From contig SLPB01000091.1 of NCBI GenBank assembly GCA_007132225.1, forward strand, positions 1 through 43,578: DNA of 43,578 bases, read 5' to 3'. Positions 9,301 to 18,326 of the stretch are shown here, piece after piece. The first letter of the stretch is position 1. Each line of letters opens with the position of its first letter. The stretch comes from Bacteroidales bacterium (GTDB lineage: Bacteria > Bacteroidota > Bacteroidia > Bacteroidales > PUMT01). The notes beneath the pieces were generated by a model, which saw only the letters and a list, made by a program, of their open reading frames with translations, did no database searches and was not told the origin of the DNA. The translations under genes were made by a program, and so were the position numbers.

Positions 9301-10290
9301 ATGGAAAAAGTACTGGTAACCGGCGCAAACGGCTTTCTGGCAGGCAACATTATTATGGAACTATTGAGCAGGGGTCTGTTTGTGCGAGGAATGCTGAGGT
9401 CCTCTGCCAGTATGAAAATAAAGCATGCCAACCTGGAATTATTTCATGGTAATATCACCGAAAAAAAAGATGTTTTTAATGCGGTAGAGGGATGTAAGAT
9501 TGTAATTCATTCAGCTGCGGTTACCGATCAGTCATTAAGGGATTATTTTTTTTATAAAGAGGTAAATTCGGGGGGCACAGAAAATATTATTGAAGCAGGT
9601 ATCGGGCATAATATAAAAAAACTTATCTATGTAAGTACAGCCAATGCTTTTGCCTTTGGATCAAAAGAAGAAGCTGGCACCGAAGGTGATTCAATATGTC
9701 CGCCTTTTATACGGTCAGGGTACGCCCGCAGTAAGAATGAAGCCCAGAACAAGGTGCTGGAAAGGTTCAGGGGCCCGGGCAGGCAAACTGTGGTGGTAAA
9801 CCCCACCTTTATGATAGGACCCGATGACAACAAAATTAGTTCTAACCGAATAATTTTAAGGGCATTGAACAAAAGGATTTTATTCATACCCCCGGGTGGC
9901 AAAAACTTTATTCATGTAAAAGATGTTGCAAAAGGGATTTGCAATGCCATTGAACTTGGAGAAAATGGGGAATGTTACATACTGGCAAATGAAAACCTTT
10001 CTTACAGGGAGTTCCACGAAAAAATGGGTGAGGTAACAAACCATAAACCGTTCCTGATTACAATCCCCGGACCCCTGCTTTTGTTAACCGGCCTTGCCGG
10101 AAGTGTAATAAGGTTTGCCGGGATAAACACATCTCTCTCACTTACTAACATGCGAATACTGAGTATTGGAAATTACTATTCTGCCAAAAAGGCTGTAAAA
10201 TATCTTAACCTTCCCCAGACACCGGTAAAAAAAGCCATTGAAGACACTATTTCCTGGTTTAAAAAAGAAAAGATCACCGAAAAAGCCTGA
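9301..10290 (+). CDS. NAD-dependent epimerase/dehydratase family protein (extended SDR)
   Basis: 329 residues. VTGANGFLAG at the N-terminus is the extended-SDR nucleotide motif and YARSK is the catalytic YxxxK. NPTFMIGPDD and FIHVKDVAKG match the family of dihydroflavonol-reductase-like and 3-beta-hydroxysteroid-dehydrogenase-like proteins. A hydrophobic patch (ITIPGPLLLLTGLAGSVIRF) near the C-terminus hints at a lipophilic substrate or membrane contact. It is probably co-transcribed with the SDR 48 bases upstream; together they could carry out successive redox steps on a lipid or isoprenoid. That pathway role is inference. Confidence 0.8.
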   Translation: MEKVLVTGANGFLAGNIIMELLSRGLFVRGMLRSSASMKIKHANLELFHGNITEKKDVFNAVEGCKIVIHSAAVTDQSLRDYFFYKEVNSGGTENIIEAGIGHNIKKLIYVSTANAFAFGSKEEAGTEGDSICPPFIRSGYARSKNEAQNKVLERFRGPGRQTVVVNPTFMIGPDDNKISSNRIILRALNKRILFIPPGGKNFIHVKDVAKGICNAIELGENGECYILANENLSYREFHEKMGEVTNHKPFLITIPGPLLLLTGLAGSVIRFAGINTSLSLTNMRILSIGNYYSAKKAVKYLNLPQTPVKKAIEDTISWFKKEKITEKA

Positions 10291-10429
10291 AGGGTGATGA
10301 CAACATGAAGGAGGTGAGGCAACTTTTTAAGTCGCTCACCAGCATACCGTTTAATATTTTACCTTCTGAAAAAAGAAATTAATCCGCAGCTTAAACCTGT
10401 CCCGGAAAAGCCAGAGCCAACCAGGTTTT

Positions 10430-11539
10430 TTAAGTTGGAGAATTATTATTGTCTGCGTGATTACCCTTTTGGAGCTCCCCGGGTTTATCGGAAAGAATGC
10501 GGATACCTTTTTTTCGTGGTTTGAAGTAGCACTTTTTGCCTTCACACGATTCGTCAGGCGGAATTTTTATTACCACCTCCTCGTTCTCTCCCTTGCCTGT
10601 CACCACATGACAAATCAGTTCGCTGTATTCACCCATAAAACTCCTGTCCACTATATTTCCGCAAATACAGCCATCCTCCTTATTTTTCATCACGAAATTT
10701 TCCGGTCTTATTGAGAGTAATACTTTTTCCCCCTCTCTTCTTTTTTCTCCCTTATAGGGCAATATCCCCAGCCCTGTCTTCAGTCCTTCCCCGGTTATTT
10801 CAGCCCTTATAAGGTTTGTCCTGCCAAAAAATCCTGCCACGTATGCGTTATGCGGAAAGTTGTAAAGCTCATCGGGAGTGCCGGTCTGTATATTTTCACC
10901 TTTTCTCAGCATACATATCCTGTCGGCCATGACCATGGCATCCCTGGTGTCGTGAGTTACAAATACCGCAGTTGCTCCCGATCTTTTCAATATCCCTTTT
11001 ATTTCTTTCCGCATCTGGTTTTTAAGCACGCTGTCTATGCTGCTGAAAGGTTCATCGAAGAGTATCAGGTCGGGTCCAGGTGCAAGTGCCCTGGCAAGAG
11101 CGATCCGTTGTTTTTGTCCACCCGAAAGCTCATGAGGATATCTGCTCCCCAGCGATGAAGTTCCCGTTAGTTCCATCAGCTGCCTGATCCTTTCGCATTT
11201 TGCCCCGGGAGTGAACTTTTTAAGTCCGAATTCCATATTCTCCTTAACCCTGAGATGGGGGAAAAGAGCATAATCCTGGAAGACTATTCCCACCCCTCTT
11301 TTTTCGGGTTCAATAAAAATACCATCACCGCTTACTTTTCTCCCATACAAAATGACCGATCCCGAGGTTGGCTTTTCAAAACCCGCTATCATTCTCAGCA
11401 AGGTTGTCTTGCCGCTCCCGCTTTCTCCCAGCAGGGCCATTATCTCTCCTTTCTCCAGCTCCAGGGATACGCATTTGACAGCATATCCTTGAGATGACCT
11501 GAAGACTTTTGACACCTCATTCAAAAACAATATGCTCAT
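10430..11539 (-). CDS. fbpC: Ferric-iron ABC transporter ATP-binding protein (FbpC-like)
   Basis: 369 residues. Walker A GESGSGKTT (about 37-45), signature LSGGQKQRIALARAL, Walker B LILFDEP and the H-loop VTHD are all intact, so the ATPase should be active. The C-terminal third (SIRPENF onward) is a TOBE-like regulatory domain as in FbpC/PotA-type ATPases. The start lies 3 bases after the permease stop, as the last gene of a three-gene leftward operon. It powers Fe(III) import across the inner membrane. The substrate comes from the partner binding protein; thiamine or other FbpC-like systems remain possible. Confidence 0.88.
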   Translation of the reverse strand: MSILFLNEVSKVFRSSQGYAVKCVSLELEKGEIMALLGESGSGKTTLLRMIAGFEKPTSGSVILYGRKVSGDGIFIEPEKRGVGIVFQDYALFPHLRVKENMEFGLKKFTPGAKCERIRQLMELTGTSSLGSRYPHELSGGQKQRIALARALAPGPDLILFDEPFSSIDSVLKNQMRKEIKGILKRSGATAVFVTHDTRDAMVMADRICMLRKGENIQTGTPDELYNFPHNAYVAGFFGRTNLIRAEITGEGLKTGLGILPYKGEKRREGEKVLLSIRPENFVMKNKEDGCICGNIVDRSFMGEYSELICHVVTGKGENEEVVIKIPPDESCEGKKCYFKPRKKGIRILSDKPGELQKGNHADNNNSPT

Positions 11540-11542
11540 ATT

Positions 11543-13204
11543 TTAAAGGATCTTTTTGGTTAACAATCTGTTCATCAGGAATGCCGGCACCATTCCGGTC
11601 AGTATAACGATAAGGGCGGCAGGAGCCGACTGTGCCACGCGTTCATCGCTGGCATATTCAAAAGCCCTTATTGCCAGAGTATCAAAATTAAAGGGTCTCA
11701 GGATAAGGGTCAGTGGCAGCTCCTTCAGCACATCCACGAAAATAAGGAGTCCCCCTCCAAGAAGTGAAACTTTCAGCAATGGAAGGTGAAGCTCCCGGAA
11801 AGTCCGCCTGTTACTGCTACCCATAGAGGCGGCAGATTCGTCTATGCTCATTGATATCCCTTCATAACCTGCCTCCAGGTTGTTGTAGCCTACCGCCAGA
11901 AAACGAACCAGGTAAGCATAGAGCAGCGCAAATACCGAACTGCTGATCATTATTCTCCCTGTATCCATTGGCAGCCAGCCCAGGATAGGCCGGAGAAGGC
12001 TGTCCGCCATCAGCAGCGGTATAAGTATCCCAATAGCCACCACTGCCCCGGGCAGTGCATATCCCATGGTTGAAAGTTTAGACAGCAGAAACATGAATCT
12101 CGACCTGTTTACCCGCAGCGAGAATAATATAACCACTGCCGCGGCCATGCCGGTAACCGATGCAGAGGCCCCAAGCAGAAAGCTGTTGGCAGTAAGCCGG
12201 ATAAATGATAAGTCCACCACCACGGAAGCCGTTTGCACCGTCCACCATGCCAGCATCAGGAACGGCAGCATAAAACCAAGCAAAAAAGGTATTGAAACAG
12301 CCACCGAGGTTACTACAGCCATTATTCTTTTCTGGCCTCTTCTTCTGAGCGGCCTGAAGCTGCCTCCAAGGGTATCGAAGCGGGCCTTTCCCCTCTGGAC
12401 CTTTTCTGCCAGGATGATCAACAGCACAACTACCAGCAGCCATCCCGCCAACCTGAGGGCAGTCCCCTGATCCCCGAAGGCAAACCACGCCGAAAAAATA
12501 CCCGTCGTAAAGGTTTCCACCCCGAAATACCGTACCAGTCCGTAATCATTAAGCACCTCCATCAGCACCAGAGTTATACCCGCCACTATTGCCGGCCTGG
12601 CCATCGGGAGAGCCACCAGGAAAAATGATTGCAGCGGGGAGCGGCCCATTGAAGCTGCTGTTTCCATCATAACGGCGGACTGGTTCATGAAGAAGGCCCG
12701 GCTCACCAGGTATACATAGGGATAGAGTGAAAGGGAGAATATAACGATAGCCCCTTCCAATGAAAGCAGGTCGATAAACAGGTAAGCCCCGGTATCAAAA
12801 GAAAAACGTTCACGCAGGAAGGTATAAAGCGGTGAGGTATAATCCAGCATCCCTGCCCAGGTATAGCCATTAATATATGCAGGTATCGCAATTGGCATCA
12901 CCAGTGCCCAGGAAAGGAATTTGCGACCGGGAAACTCGTACATGCTTACCATCCATGCCGTGCCGGTCCCCATTATGAAAGTCCCCGCCGCTGCACCGGC
13001 AATCAGCACCAGGCTGTTTTTCAGGTAGCCGGTCAGCAATGATGACACAAAGTGATCCCATACCTCCGTTGCAGGCCTGAAGAATTCAAGTATTATAATG
13101 ATAAGCGGAACAATGATAAAAAGAGCTGCCAGAAGAGAGAAAACAGTCAGTTTGCTTCCCCTGAAACGTGAGCGCAGAAATCCCCGCATTCTTTTTATCT
13201 CCAT
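11543..13204 (-). CDS. fbpB: Ferric-iron ABC transporter permease (FbpB-like, fused dimer)
   Basis: 553 residues with about 12 hydrophobic segments in two homologous halves. Each half has an EAA loop: ETAASMGRSPLQSFFLVALP in the first and ESAASMGSSNRRTFRELHLP in the second. These contact the ATPase. The two-in-one arrangement and length are typical of FbpB/FutB iron permeases. Its first 10 bases overlap the end of the binding-protein gene, indicating translational coupling. Base composition is clearly higher in G+C than the genes on either side of the operon. Confidence 0.9.
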   Translation of the reverse strand: MEIKRMRGFLRSRFRGSKLTVFSLLAALFIIVPLIIIILEFFRPATEVWDHFVSSLLTGYLKNSLVLIAGAAAGTFIMGTGTAWMVSMYEFPGRKFLSWALVMPIAIPAYINGYTWAGMLDYTSPLYTFLRERFSFDTGAYLFIDLLSLEGAIVIFSLSLYPYVYLVSRAFFMNQSAVMMETAASMGRSPLQSFFLVALPMARPAIVAGITLVLMEVLNDYGLVRYFGVETFTTGIFSAWFAFGDQGTALRLAGWLLVVVLLIILAEKVQRGKARFDTLGGSFRPLRRRGQKRIMAVVTSVAVSIPFLLGFMLPFLMLAWWTVQTASVVVDLSFIRLTANSFLLGASASVTGMAAAVVILFSLRVNRSRFMFLLSKLSTMGYALPGAVVAIGILIPLLMADSLLRPILGWLPMDTGRIMISSSVFALLYAYLVRFLAVGYNNLEAGYEGISMSIDESAASMGSSNRRTFRELHLPLLKVSLLGGGLLIFVDVLKELPLTLILRPFNFDTLAIRAFEYASDERVAQSAPAALIVILTGMVPAFLMNRLLTKKIL

Positions 13205-14211
13205 CCCGCGCGGTTAAAAGTCATCATGGCCTGTCCGCTGTATTGACCAAGACTGTCCAGCGACACCGTATCCTCCCGGAATGGCCCCCATTTCATCAGC
13301 ATGTCGGGCAATCCTGCTCCGGGCAGAACCGGGTATTCGAAATTCTCATTCGCAATCTGTTCCTGGGCTTCCATGCTTAGCAAAAATTCAATCAGTCTCT
13401 GGCCGTTTTCCCTGTTTGGGGCATAAGCTGCCAGTCCCGCCCCGCTAATATTTACATGTGCCCCCCTGCCATCCTGGTTGGGAAAAAAGACCTCCATCTG
13501 TCCTGCCACGTTTCTCTCCTCGCTGTTTTGGGAATTATGAAGCAGGCCCATATAATAAGAATTCACGATAGCCACATCACCCAGTCCCGCAGCAATAAAC
13601 TTCACCTGGTCACGGTCATTGCCGGCCGGCTCCCGGGCCATGTTTCTTACAATACCTTCAGCCCACTCAAGCGCACCCTGTTCACCCAGTGCAACTATCA
13701 CCGAGGTTAGAAGGGTTTGGTTATAGTGACTGTTTGATGAACGTACCAGCAATCTGCCGTTCCATTTTTCACTGGTCAGGCTTTCGTAATCAGCCAGGTC
13801 CACAGCATCAACCCTGCCGGGGTGATATACCAGAAACCTCACCCTTTTGGTAAGGCCGGTCCAGTACATATCACTGTCCCTCCATTGCAGCGGGACCACG
13901 GATCCGGCAATATCCGGGTCCATCCTCTGGAGCAGACCCCGTTGCTTTGCAATAACCAGCCTGGTACCGTCGGCCGTGATCAGAACATCGGCAGGCGAGC
14001 GGTCACCTTCGTTTTCCAGCCTGGTAATCAGCTGGTCGCTGTCAGCTTTGACAGTATTCACCCTGATCCCGGTTTTTTCCGAGAATTTATCGAGAAGCCT
14101 GGTATCCACATCATAGTGTCGGGATGAGTATACATTCACCACTTCCTGTTCAGTGCAGGAAGTGAACAGGACCATAAATGCCGTCAAAGTAATAAATAGG
14201 AAAGTTTGCAC
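13195..14211 (-). CDS. fbpA: Fe(III) ABC transporter substrate-binding lipoprotein (FbpA/FutA-like)
   Basis: 338 residues starting at a GTG codon (14209-14211). The only nearby in-frame Met, at residue 13, would destroy the signal peptide. Residues 1-18 are a lipoprotein signal with lipobox LFTSC ending at Cys19. VVNVYSSRHYDVD (about 24-36) and the vicinal tyrosines of VNSYYMGLL match Fe(III)-binding Tyr residues of FbpA/FutA proteins. It captures ferric iron in the periplasm and delivers it to the overlapping permease. First gene of the operon. No clear Fur box was found upstream, although AT-rich sequence with GATAAT-like pieces is present. Confidence 0.87.
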   Translation of the reverse strand: MQTFLFITLTAFMVLFTSCTEQEVVNVYSSRHYDVDTRLLDKFSEKTGIRVNTVKADSDQLITRLENEGDRSPADVLITADGTRLVIAKQRGLLQRMDPDIAGSVVPLQWRDSDMYWTGLTKRVRFLVYHPGRVDAVDLADYESLTSEKWNGRLLVRSSNSHYNQTLLTSVIVALGEQGALEWAEGIVRNMAREPAGNDRDQVKFIAAGLGDVAIVNSYYMGLLHNSQNSEERNVAGQMEVFFPNQDGRGAHVNISGAGLAAYAPNRENGQRLIEFLLSMEAQEQIANENFEYPVLPGAGLPDMLMKWGPFREDTVSLDSLGQYSGQAMMTFNRAGWR

Positions 14212-14562
14212 CTGTATAAACTATATTTATCGGTCTATTTAACTATATGTTACAACTGCTTATTATCAATTTTCAGTCTTTCAATGCCAATGGATTACTC
14301 ATGTTGTTAATATAAATACTATTGTGTTATTAATCAGAATGAGGAATTCATTCTGCAAATTTATTTAATCCAAATATAAATAACAAGTCTGAAAGGGGAA
14401 AAACAAAAAATGGAAACTCAGGATTTGAATTGCCAATTATTTGGCTTATATCCCATAAATTTGAGTTTGTGAATGATCCGGGTTAATAAAATATTACCAT
14501 TCCAACCTTTTCACCGGTTATTTCGTTATATTAAAAAAGAATGTTCTGCTAAAGATTTAATT
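14212..14562. other. Divergent promoter region between iron operon and sigma cassette
   Basis: 351 AT-rich bases. It should carry the promoter of the leftward iron transporter and that of the rightward lipoprotein-sigma cassette, for which a candidate is listed separately. No RNA gene or ORF of note. Confidence 0.5.
14429..14463 (+). promoter_or_regulatory. Candidate Bacteroidota-type promoter of the sigma cassette
   Basis: taaatttg (14456-14463) fits the -7 consensus TAnnTTTG exactly. An attg at 14429-14432 could serve as the -33 element, with 23 bases between them, slightly longer than the usual 19-21. Transcription would begin near 14470, about 90 bases before the ATG at 14563, which also argues against the in-frame start at 14473. 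Confidence 0.4.
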
Positions 14563-15297
14563 ATGTCAAAAAAATCACTGTTTCTTACAATATTTTCCAT
14601 TATGCTGATCCTGCAGGCCTGCGTAAAGGATGAACTAACAATGCCAGCTAAGGTGTTTCTTGATTTTGAGCTAATACCTTACCAGGAAGGAAACAGCCTG
14701 AAAAGCGGTCCTCCTTTCGAAACGCCAGTCGCAGGCATGATTATTGACCAGGGGAATATTACTATTGAATCCATTATCTTTGACGGAAAAAGGGATGAAG
14801 GCAAAGATGTCTATTTTGTATCCAACTTTGCCAGCCCCGTCTTGGTAAATTTAGAAAACGGGCATGTTGATAGTGACCTGAGTTTTGATATACCCCAGGG
14901 AGTTTACAATCGAATTGAACTGAGCCTTACCCTGGGAGGAAACAATGAAATACCCCTTTTACTTAAGGGGAGAATGAAAAAGGGGCCCTTGGATAATAAG
15001 ATGCCTCTGCGTTTTGAATATATCTTTAATGAACAGATTAAGATTGTAGCGGAACCGGCAGGAAAAGCAAATAAAATAGTATTGAGGAGGGATAACCCTG
15101 CCAATGCCAAAATAGTGGTGGATGCCGGAGTGTTATTTCAATTTATTGGTTTTCCCGAGTTGAATGATGTCAATACTTCAGAATTTAATGACGAAGAGAT
15201 GGTGATTATCTCTGCCGAGAGTAATATTGATCTTTTCAGGTCAATGGTGATGCAGAGCCGCGGTCTTGAAAAAGCATTCAGGGTGATTTTTGATTAA
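14563..15297 (+). CDS. Lipoprotein of unknown function (DUF4382-like)
   Basis: 244 residues. A lipoprotein signal with lipobox LILQAC ends at Cys20. The rest is predicted beta-rich, with an Ile/Val-Glu alternating pattern (GNITIESIIFDGKRDEG, YNRIELSLTL). The layout, in particular the phrase on how a value is set (FDIPQGVYNRIELSLTLGG), resembles the DUF4382 lipoprotein encoded three genes downstream. An upstream in-frame ATG at 14473 is rejected because it would bury the signal peptide. It starts the cassette, 27 bases before the sigma factor gene, so it may be a target or a surface sensor component. The function is not known. Confidence 0.7.
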   Translation: MSKKSLFLTIFSIMLILQACVKDELTMPAKVFLDFELIPYQEGNSLKSGPPFETPVAGMIIDQGNITIESIIFDGKRDEGKDVYFVSNFASPVLVNLENGHVDSDLSFDIPQGVYNRIELSLTLGGNNEIPLLLKGRMKKGPLDNKMPLRFEYIFNEQIKIVAEPAGKANKIVLRRDNPANAKIVVDAGVLFQFIGFPELNDVNTSEFNDEEMVIISAESNIDLFRSMVMQSRGLEKAFRVIFD

Positions 15298-15324
15298 TTT
15301 ATACAGCTTAACGGACCATCTTAC

Positions 15325-15870
15325 ATGGCTTTAAAAGATATCGGCGAAGAAAATATGCTTGCCGGATGCAGGAATGATAACAGGCGATCGCAGGAAATCC
15401 TTTACAGGCATTTTGCAAAAAAAATGTATGCAGTTTGCCTTTGCTATGCCGGAGAAAGATCACTTGCCCAGGATATACTGCAGGAATCTTTTATAAAGGT
15501 TTTCAAAAACATCAAACAATATAAAAATGATGGTTCCCTTGAGGGATGGATAAGAAGAATAGTAACCAACACAGCAATTGATCATATCAGGAAAAAAAAG
15601 AAAACAATCGAATACCTGGAAACTGATTCACACGACAGCGTACCCTGCATTCATAATCCTGCATTTGTAATAATGGGGTTTGAAGAACTGATGAAACAGG
15701 TTGAGAGGTTGCCGGACAGTGCAAGGATGATATTCAATCTTCATGTACTTGACGGATATTCACACAAAGAAATTGCAGATCAGCTAAATATTACCGAGGG
15801 CACATCCAAGTCACAGTTCAGCAGGGCAAGAAAAATACTTATGAATCTAATTGGGAACATGAATCTCTAA
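15325..15870 (+). CDS. ECF-type RNA polymerase sigma-70 factor
   Basis: 181 residues, the usual ECF length. Region 2 is visible as AQDILQESFIKVFKNIKQYK followed by GWIRRIVTNTAIDHIRKKKK (-10 recognition and core binding). Region 4 is LPDSARMIFNLHVLDGYSHK, then EIADQLNITEGTSKSQFSRA, with a helix-turn-helix for the -35 element. It is 27 bases after the lipoprotein and 5 bases before the anti-sigma-like/beta-barrel gene, so the three are surely co-transcribed. It likely controls an envelope regulon and, as is common, its own operon. Confidence 0.92.
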   Translation: MALKDIGEENMLAGCRNDNRRSQEILYRHFAKKMYAVCLCYAGERSLAQDILQESFIKVFKNIKQYKNDGSLEGWIRRIVTNTAIDHIRKKKKTIEYLETDSHDSVPCIHNPAFVIMGFEELMKQVERLPDSARMIFNLHVLDGYSHKEIADQLNITEGTSKSQFSRARKILMNLIGNMNL

Positions 15871-15875
15871 TAAAA

Positions 15876-17024
15876 ATGGATTTCCTTAATTGGTATAAAA
15901 ACAAGGTCGAATCTGCCAGGCCCGAACCTCCCGAGGGTGTCTGGGAGGAGATACAGACTCAGCTTGATATTGACAAGGTGTGGACTGGCATTGATAAGGA
16001 GATGCGGGCAGGAAAGAGAAGGAAACTATTCTCCCGTATGTCAGTTGCTGCTTCTCTATTGCTTATCCTGGCTCTCGGGATACTTCTTAATTCAGATGCC
16101 CACCGGCGGAACTCCCTTCAATCAATTACAGATAATATAAAAATACATCCGGTTTCACTGGATGTCCCCCTGAAAAAACAATCTTTGCATACACACCTTG
16201 CCGGTATACAAGATCTCCCTGAAATTAAGGAAAACAAACCGGATGAAAATATAAAATCCTATCCACCAGTAGACAGGACTATACCTGCAGCAGAGAAAAT
16301 CTCACCCCTTGCTTATGCTCACTCCAAAATCAATTTAAAAGAAGCTGTCCTTATTTCATCCCTTTCCCCCTTATCCCTTAACGGGGAAACAAAAGAAAGC
16401 AAAGTGAAGGTTTATCCATCCGGCTATTATATAGGTGCTACCGGGCACCTTGCAAATACATGGCTTATGAATAATAAAACCCTGCAGGGACTCAGAAGCG
16501 AGGAGCTGACAGCATCTCTGCCCTCATTCGGATACAACCTGGGCATTATTGCAGGTAAAAACATCAGTAATAAATTTGACATTCAGGCAGAAGTGTTTTT
16601 TATTTCCCATACCCGTCAAAGTTACAATGAATACATGCACGGGCAATACATAAACAACAATATGCAGCTTAACTATCTTAATCTGAGTGTTTCAGCAAGG
16701 TGGCATTTAACTGAAACGGAAAGATTGGGCATGCACTCCCTGATCCTGGGGGCACACAAGGGATTTCTTAAAAATGCTTTTCAGGATATAAACGGAGAAT
16801 CAGTTTCCCTGAACAATGAGTACAATTCAACAGATTATGGTTTAGTTGCCGGATATGAATATCAACACCCTGTGGGAAACGGCCTTTCAATCGGAACAGG
16901 ATTTCAAACCAGGATCGGCCTCAACAATATTTTTGCAGGAAATGAACTTATTCCCGACTATCTGAACATTACCCGTAATGCTTCATTGAATTTAACACTT
17001 TCCATCCGGTATAACTCAAGATAA
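15876..17024 (+). CDS. Anti-sigma-like cytoplasmic domain fused to an outer-membrane beta-barrel domain
   Basis: 382 residues. Residues 1-50 are soluble and charged with two Trp-containing helices (PPEGVWEEIQTQ, DKVWTGIDKEMRAG), like the cytoplasmic end of Bacteroidota anti-sigma proteins. A single transmembrane segment (about 55-72) follows, then a Pro/Lys-rich linker of about 110 residues. From about 185 to the end the pattern is alternating strands (YYIGATGHLANTWL ... LNLTLSIRYNSR) of a PorT/OmpA-like beta-barrel domain, ending in a hydrophobic strand. The start is 5 bases after the sigma gene. The protein would have to span the periplasm or have its barrel domain folded unusually; it probably restrains or tunes the sigma factor. 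The regulatory role is inference. Confidence 0.75.
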   Translation: MDFLNWYKNKVESARPEPPEGVWEEIQTQLDIDKVWTGIDKEMRAGKRRKLFSRMSVAASLLLILALGILLNSDAHRRNSLQSITDNIKIHPVSLDVPLKKQSLHTHLAGIQDLPEIKENKPDENIKSYPPVDRTIPAAEKISPLAYAHSKINLKEAVLISSLSPLSLNGETKESKVKVYPSGYYIGATGHLANTWLMNNKTLQGLRSEELTASLPSFGYNLGIIAGKNISNKFDIQAEVFFISHTRQSYNEYMHGQYINNNMQLNYLNLSVSARWHLTETERLGMHSLILGAHKGFLKNAFQDINGESVSLNNEYNSTDYGLVAGYEYQHPVGNGLSIGTGFQTRIGLNNIFAGNELIPDYLNITRNASLNLTLSIRYNSR

Positions 17025-17109
17025 TTATACGGGCGTTCCAACCTTTCCTTTTTTTACATCGTCTTAGGGGTAGAAACCATTTTATTAATTTAATTAAAAT
17101 ATTTTAATC

Positions 17110-18000
17110 ATGAAAAGACTACTTTTTATAATTTCAATTGTGGTACTGCCTTTCTTTATCTTCACGGCTTGCGAAAAAGAAAATGGTGAAAAGGGAACGT
17201 TGAATCTTTACATTACCGATGCGCCAATAGATTCGGATGGAATTGACGGGGTATTCATAACCTTTTCGAAGATAGAATATCACACCAGCGAAGATGGCTG
17301 GCAGGCCTTTGATGATTTTGAAGGTCCAAAAACCTTCAACCTGCTCGACCTTCAGAGAGGAGTATCTGATATTCTGGGAAATTTTGAGATCGTATCAGGT
17401 ACATATACACAATTAAGATTTATGCTTGATGCTCCGCTATTTGATAATGGTCCCCAATCCAATCCCGGTTGCTTCCTGGAATTTGAGGACGGGGAAACAA
17501 AGAATCTTTTTGTACCCAGCGGAGCACAAACCGGGTATAAGGCAGTTGGAGCATTCACCGTACCAAGTAATGGTTCCGTGGATGTAACAGCAGACTTTGA
17601 CGTAAGAAAATCAGTTATCAAAGCCGGCGCCTCTGGCAAATACATCCTTAAGCCAACCATACGCCTTATTGTAAACAACCAGGCGGGTCAGATTGCCGGT
17701 GATGTTATAAATACAGCGGATAGAGAGATCGTTATTTATGCATATGAAGAGGGAACATATGATATTTCAGAGGCAGCTGAGCCGAATGAAGAAGAAACCA
17801 GGTTTCCAAATGCAGTGACCAGCGACATGGTAGATGAAAACGGAAATTACTATCTGGCATATCTTGCTCCCGGATCCTATGACCTTGTTGTAGTTGCCAC
17901 AATAGAGGGTCAATTTGATGAAGTATTGGGAATAGTTGAAAACGTAGAGGTGGAAAGCAAGGAAACAACTAACCAGCAAATAAACCTTGAAGAGCTTTAG
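17110..18000 (+). CDS. DUF4382 domain lipoprotein with C-terminal carboxypeptidase-regulatory-like domain
   Basis: 296 residues. The lipobox IFTAC ends at Cys21. GTLNLYITDAPIDSDGIDGV (29-48) and the following FITFSKIEYHTS are the hallmark of DUF4382. From about residue 195 (AGQIAGDVI ... YYLAYLAPGSYDLVVVATIE) the pattern is a carboxypeptidase-regulatory-like beta-sandwich. Such lipoproteins sit on the cell envelope; their function is not established. It lies 85 bases after the beta-barrel fusion and is followed by a hairpin terminator, so it closes the cassette. Confidence 0.85.
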   Translation: MKRLLFIISIVVLPFFIFTACEKENGEKGTLNLYITDAPIDSDGIDGVFITFSKIEYHTSEDGWQAFDDFEGPKTFNLLDLQRGVSDILGNFEIVSGTYTQLRFMLDAPLFDNGPQSNPGCFLEFEDGETKNLFVPSGAQTGYKAVGAFTVPSNGSVDVTADFDVRKSVIKAGASGKYILKPTIRLIVNNQAGQIAGDVINTADREIVIYAYEEGTYDISEAAEPNEEETRFPNAVTSDMVDENGNYYLAYLAPGSYDLVVVATIEGQFDEVLGIVENVEVESKETTNQQINLEEL

Positions 18001-18032
18001 TGGTCTGAAAAACAACTTTTATTACATGTAAC

Positions 18033-18065
18033 ATGAAGGACAGGCTTTTTTAGTCTGTCCTTCAT
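18033..18065 (+). terminator. Hairpin after the DUF4382 lipoprotein gene
   Basis: Arms atgaaggacag (18033-18043) and ctgtccttcat (18055-18065) pair over 11 bp, with an 11-base loop containing a T run. There is no strong T tail after the stem, but the position 32 bases after the stop fits a terminator. Confidence 0.6.
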
Positions 18066-18123
18066 TGCTATAAACGCCCGGTTACAATTCTAAACTAAAG
18101 ACATCAGATAAGATTATAACAGG

Positions 18124-18177
18124 ATTAAACCCTCATCAGCCATCCCAAGACATAATAACATTAAACCCTCATCAGCC
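18124..18177 (+). repeat. 18-bp direct repeat, two copies
   Basis: attaaaccctcatcagcc occurs at 18124-18141 and again, identical, at 18160-18177, a 36-base period. A related inverted piece (catgagggtt, 18205-18214) follows. There are only two units, so this is not a CRISPR array. The role is unknown. Confidence 0.75.
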
Positions 18178-18326
18178 TTCGGCAGACAAATTAGCATGAA
18201 TAAACATGAGGGTTCCATACGAGTATAATACTGAATAAGTTTACATTGCTATAGATAATAAAAATAATAAGTACGATAACCATTATTTATTCTCATAAAA
18301 TTTTACCGGTTTCCATACGTTTTTAT

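Noticed and set aside
12078-12488. 136-codon minus-strand frame
   Set aside because: It lies in another frame inside the iron permease gene, whose EAA motifs and membrane spans run through this stretch. It is a GC-driven shadow.
14212-14300. Fur box upstream of the iron operon
   Set aside because: Only partial GATAAT-like matches were found; no convincing 19-bp inverted repeat.
18124-18177. CRISPR-like repeats
   Set aside because: There are only two repeat copies, the spacing segment is 18 bases and no cas genes are present.
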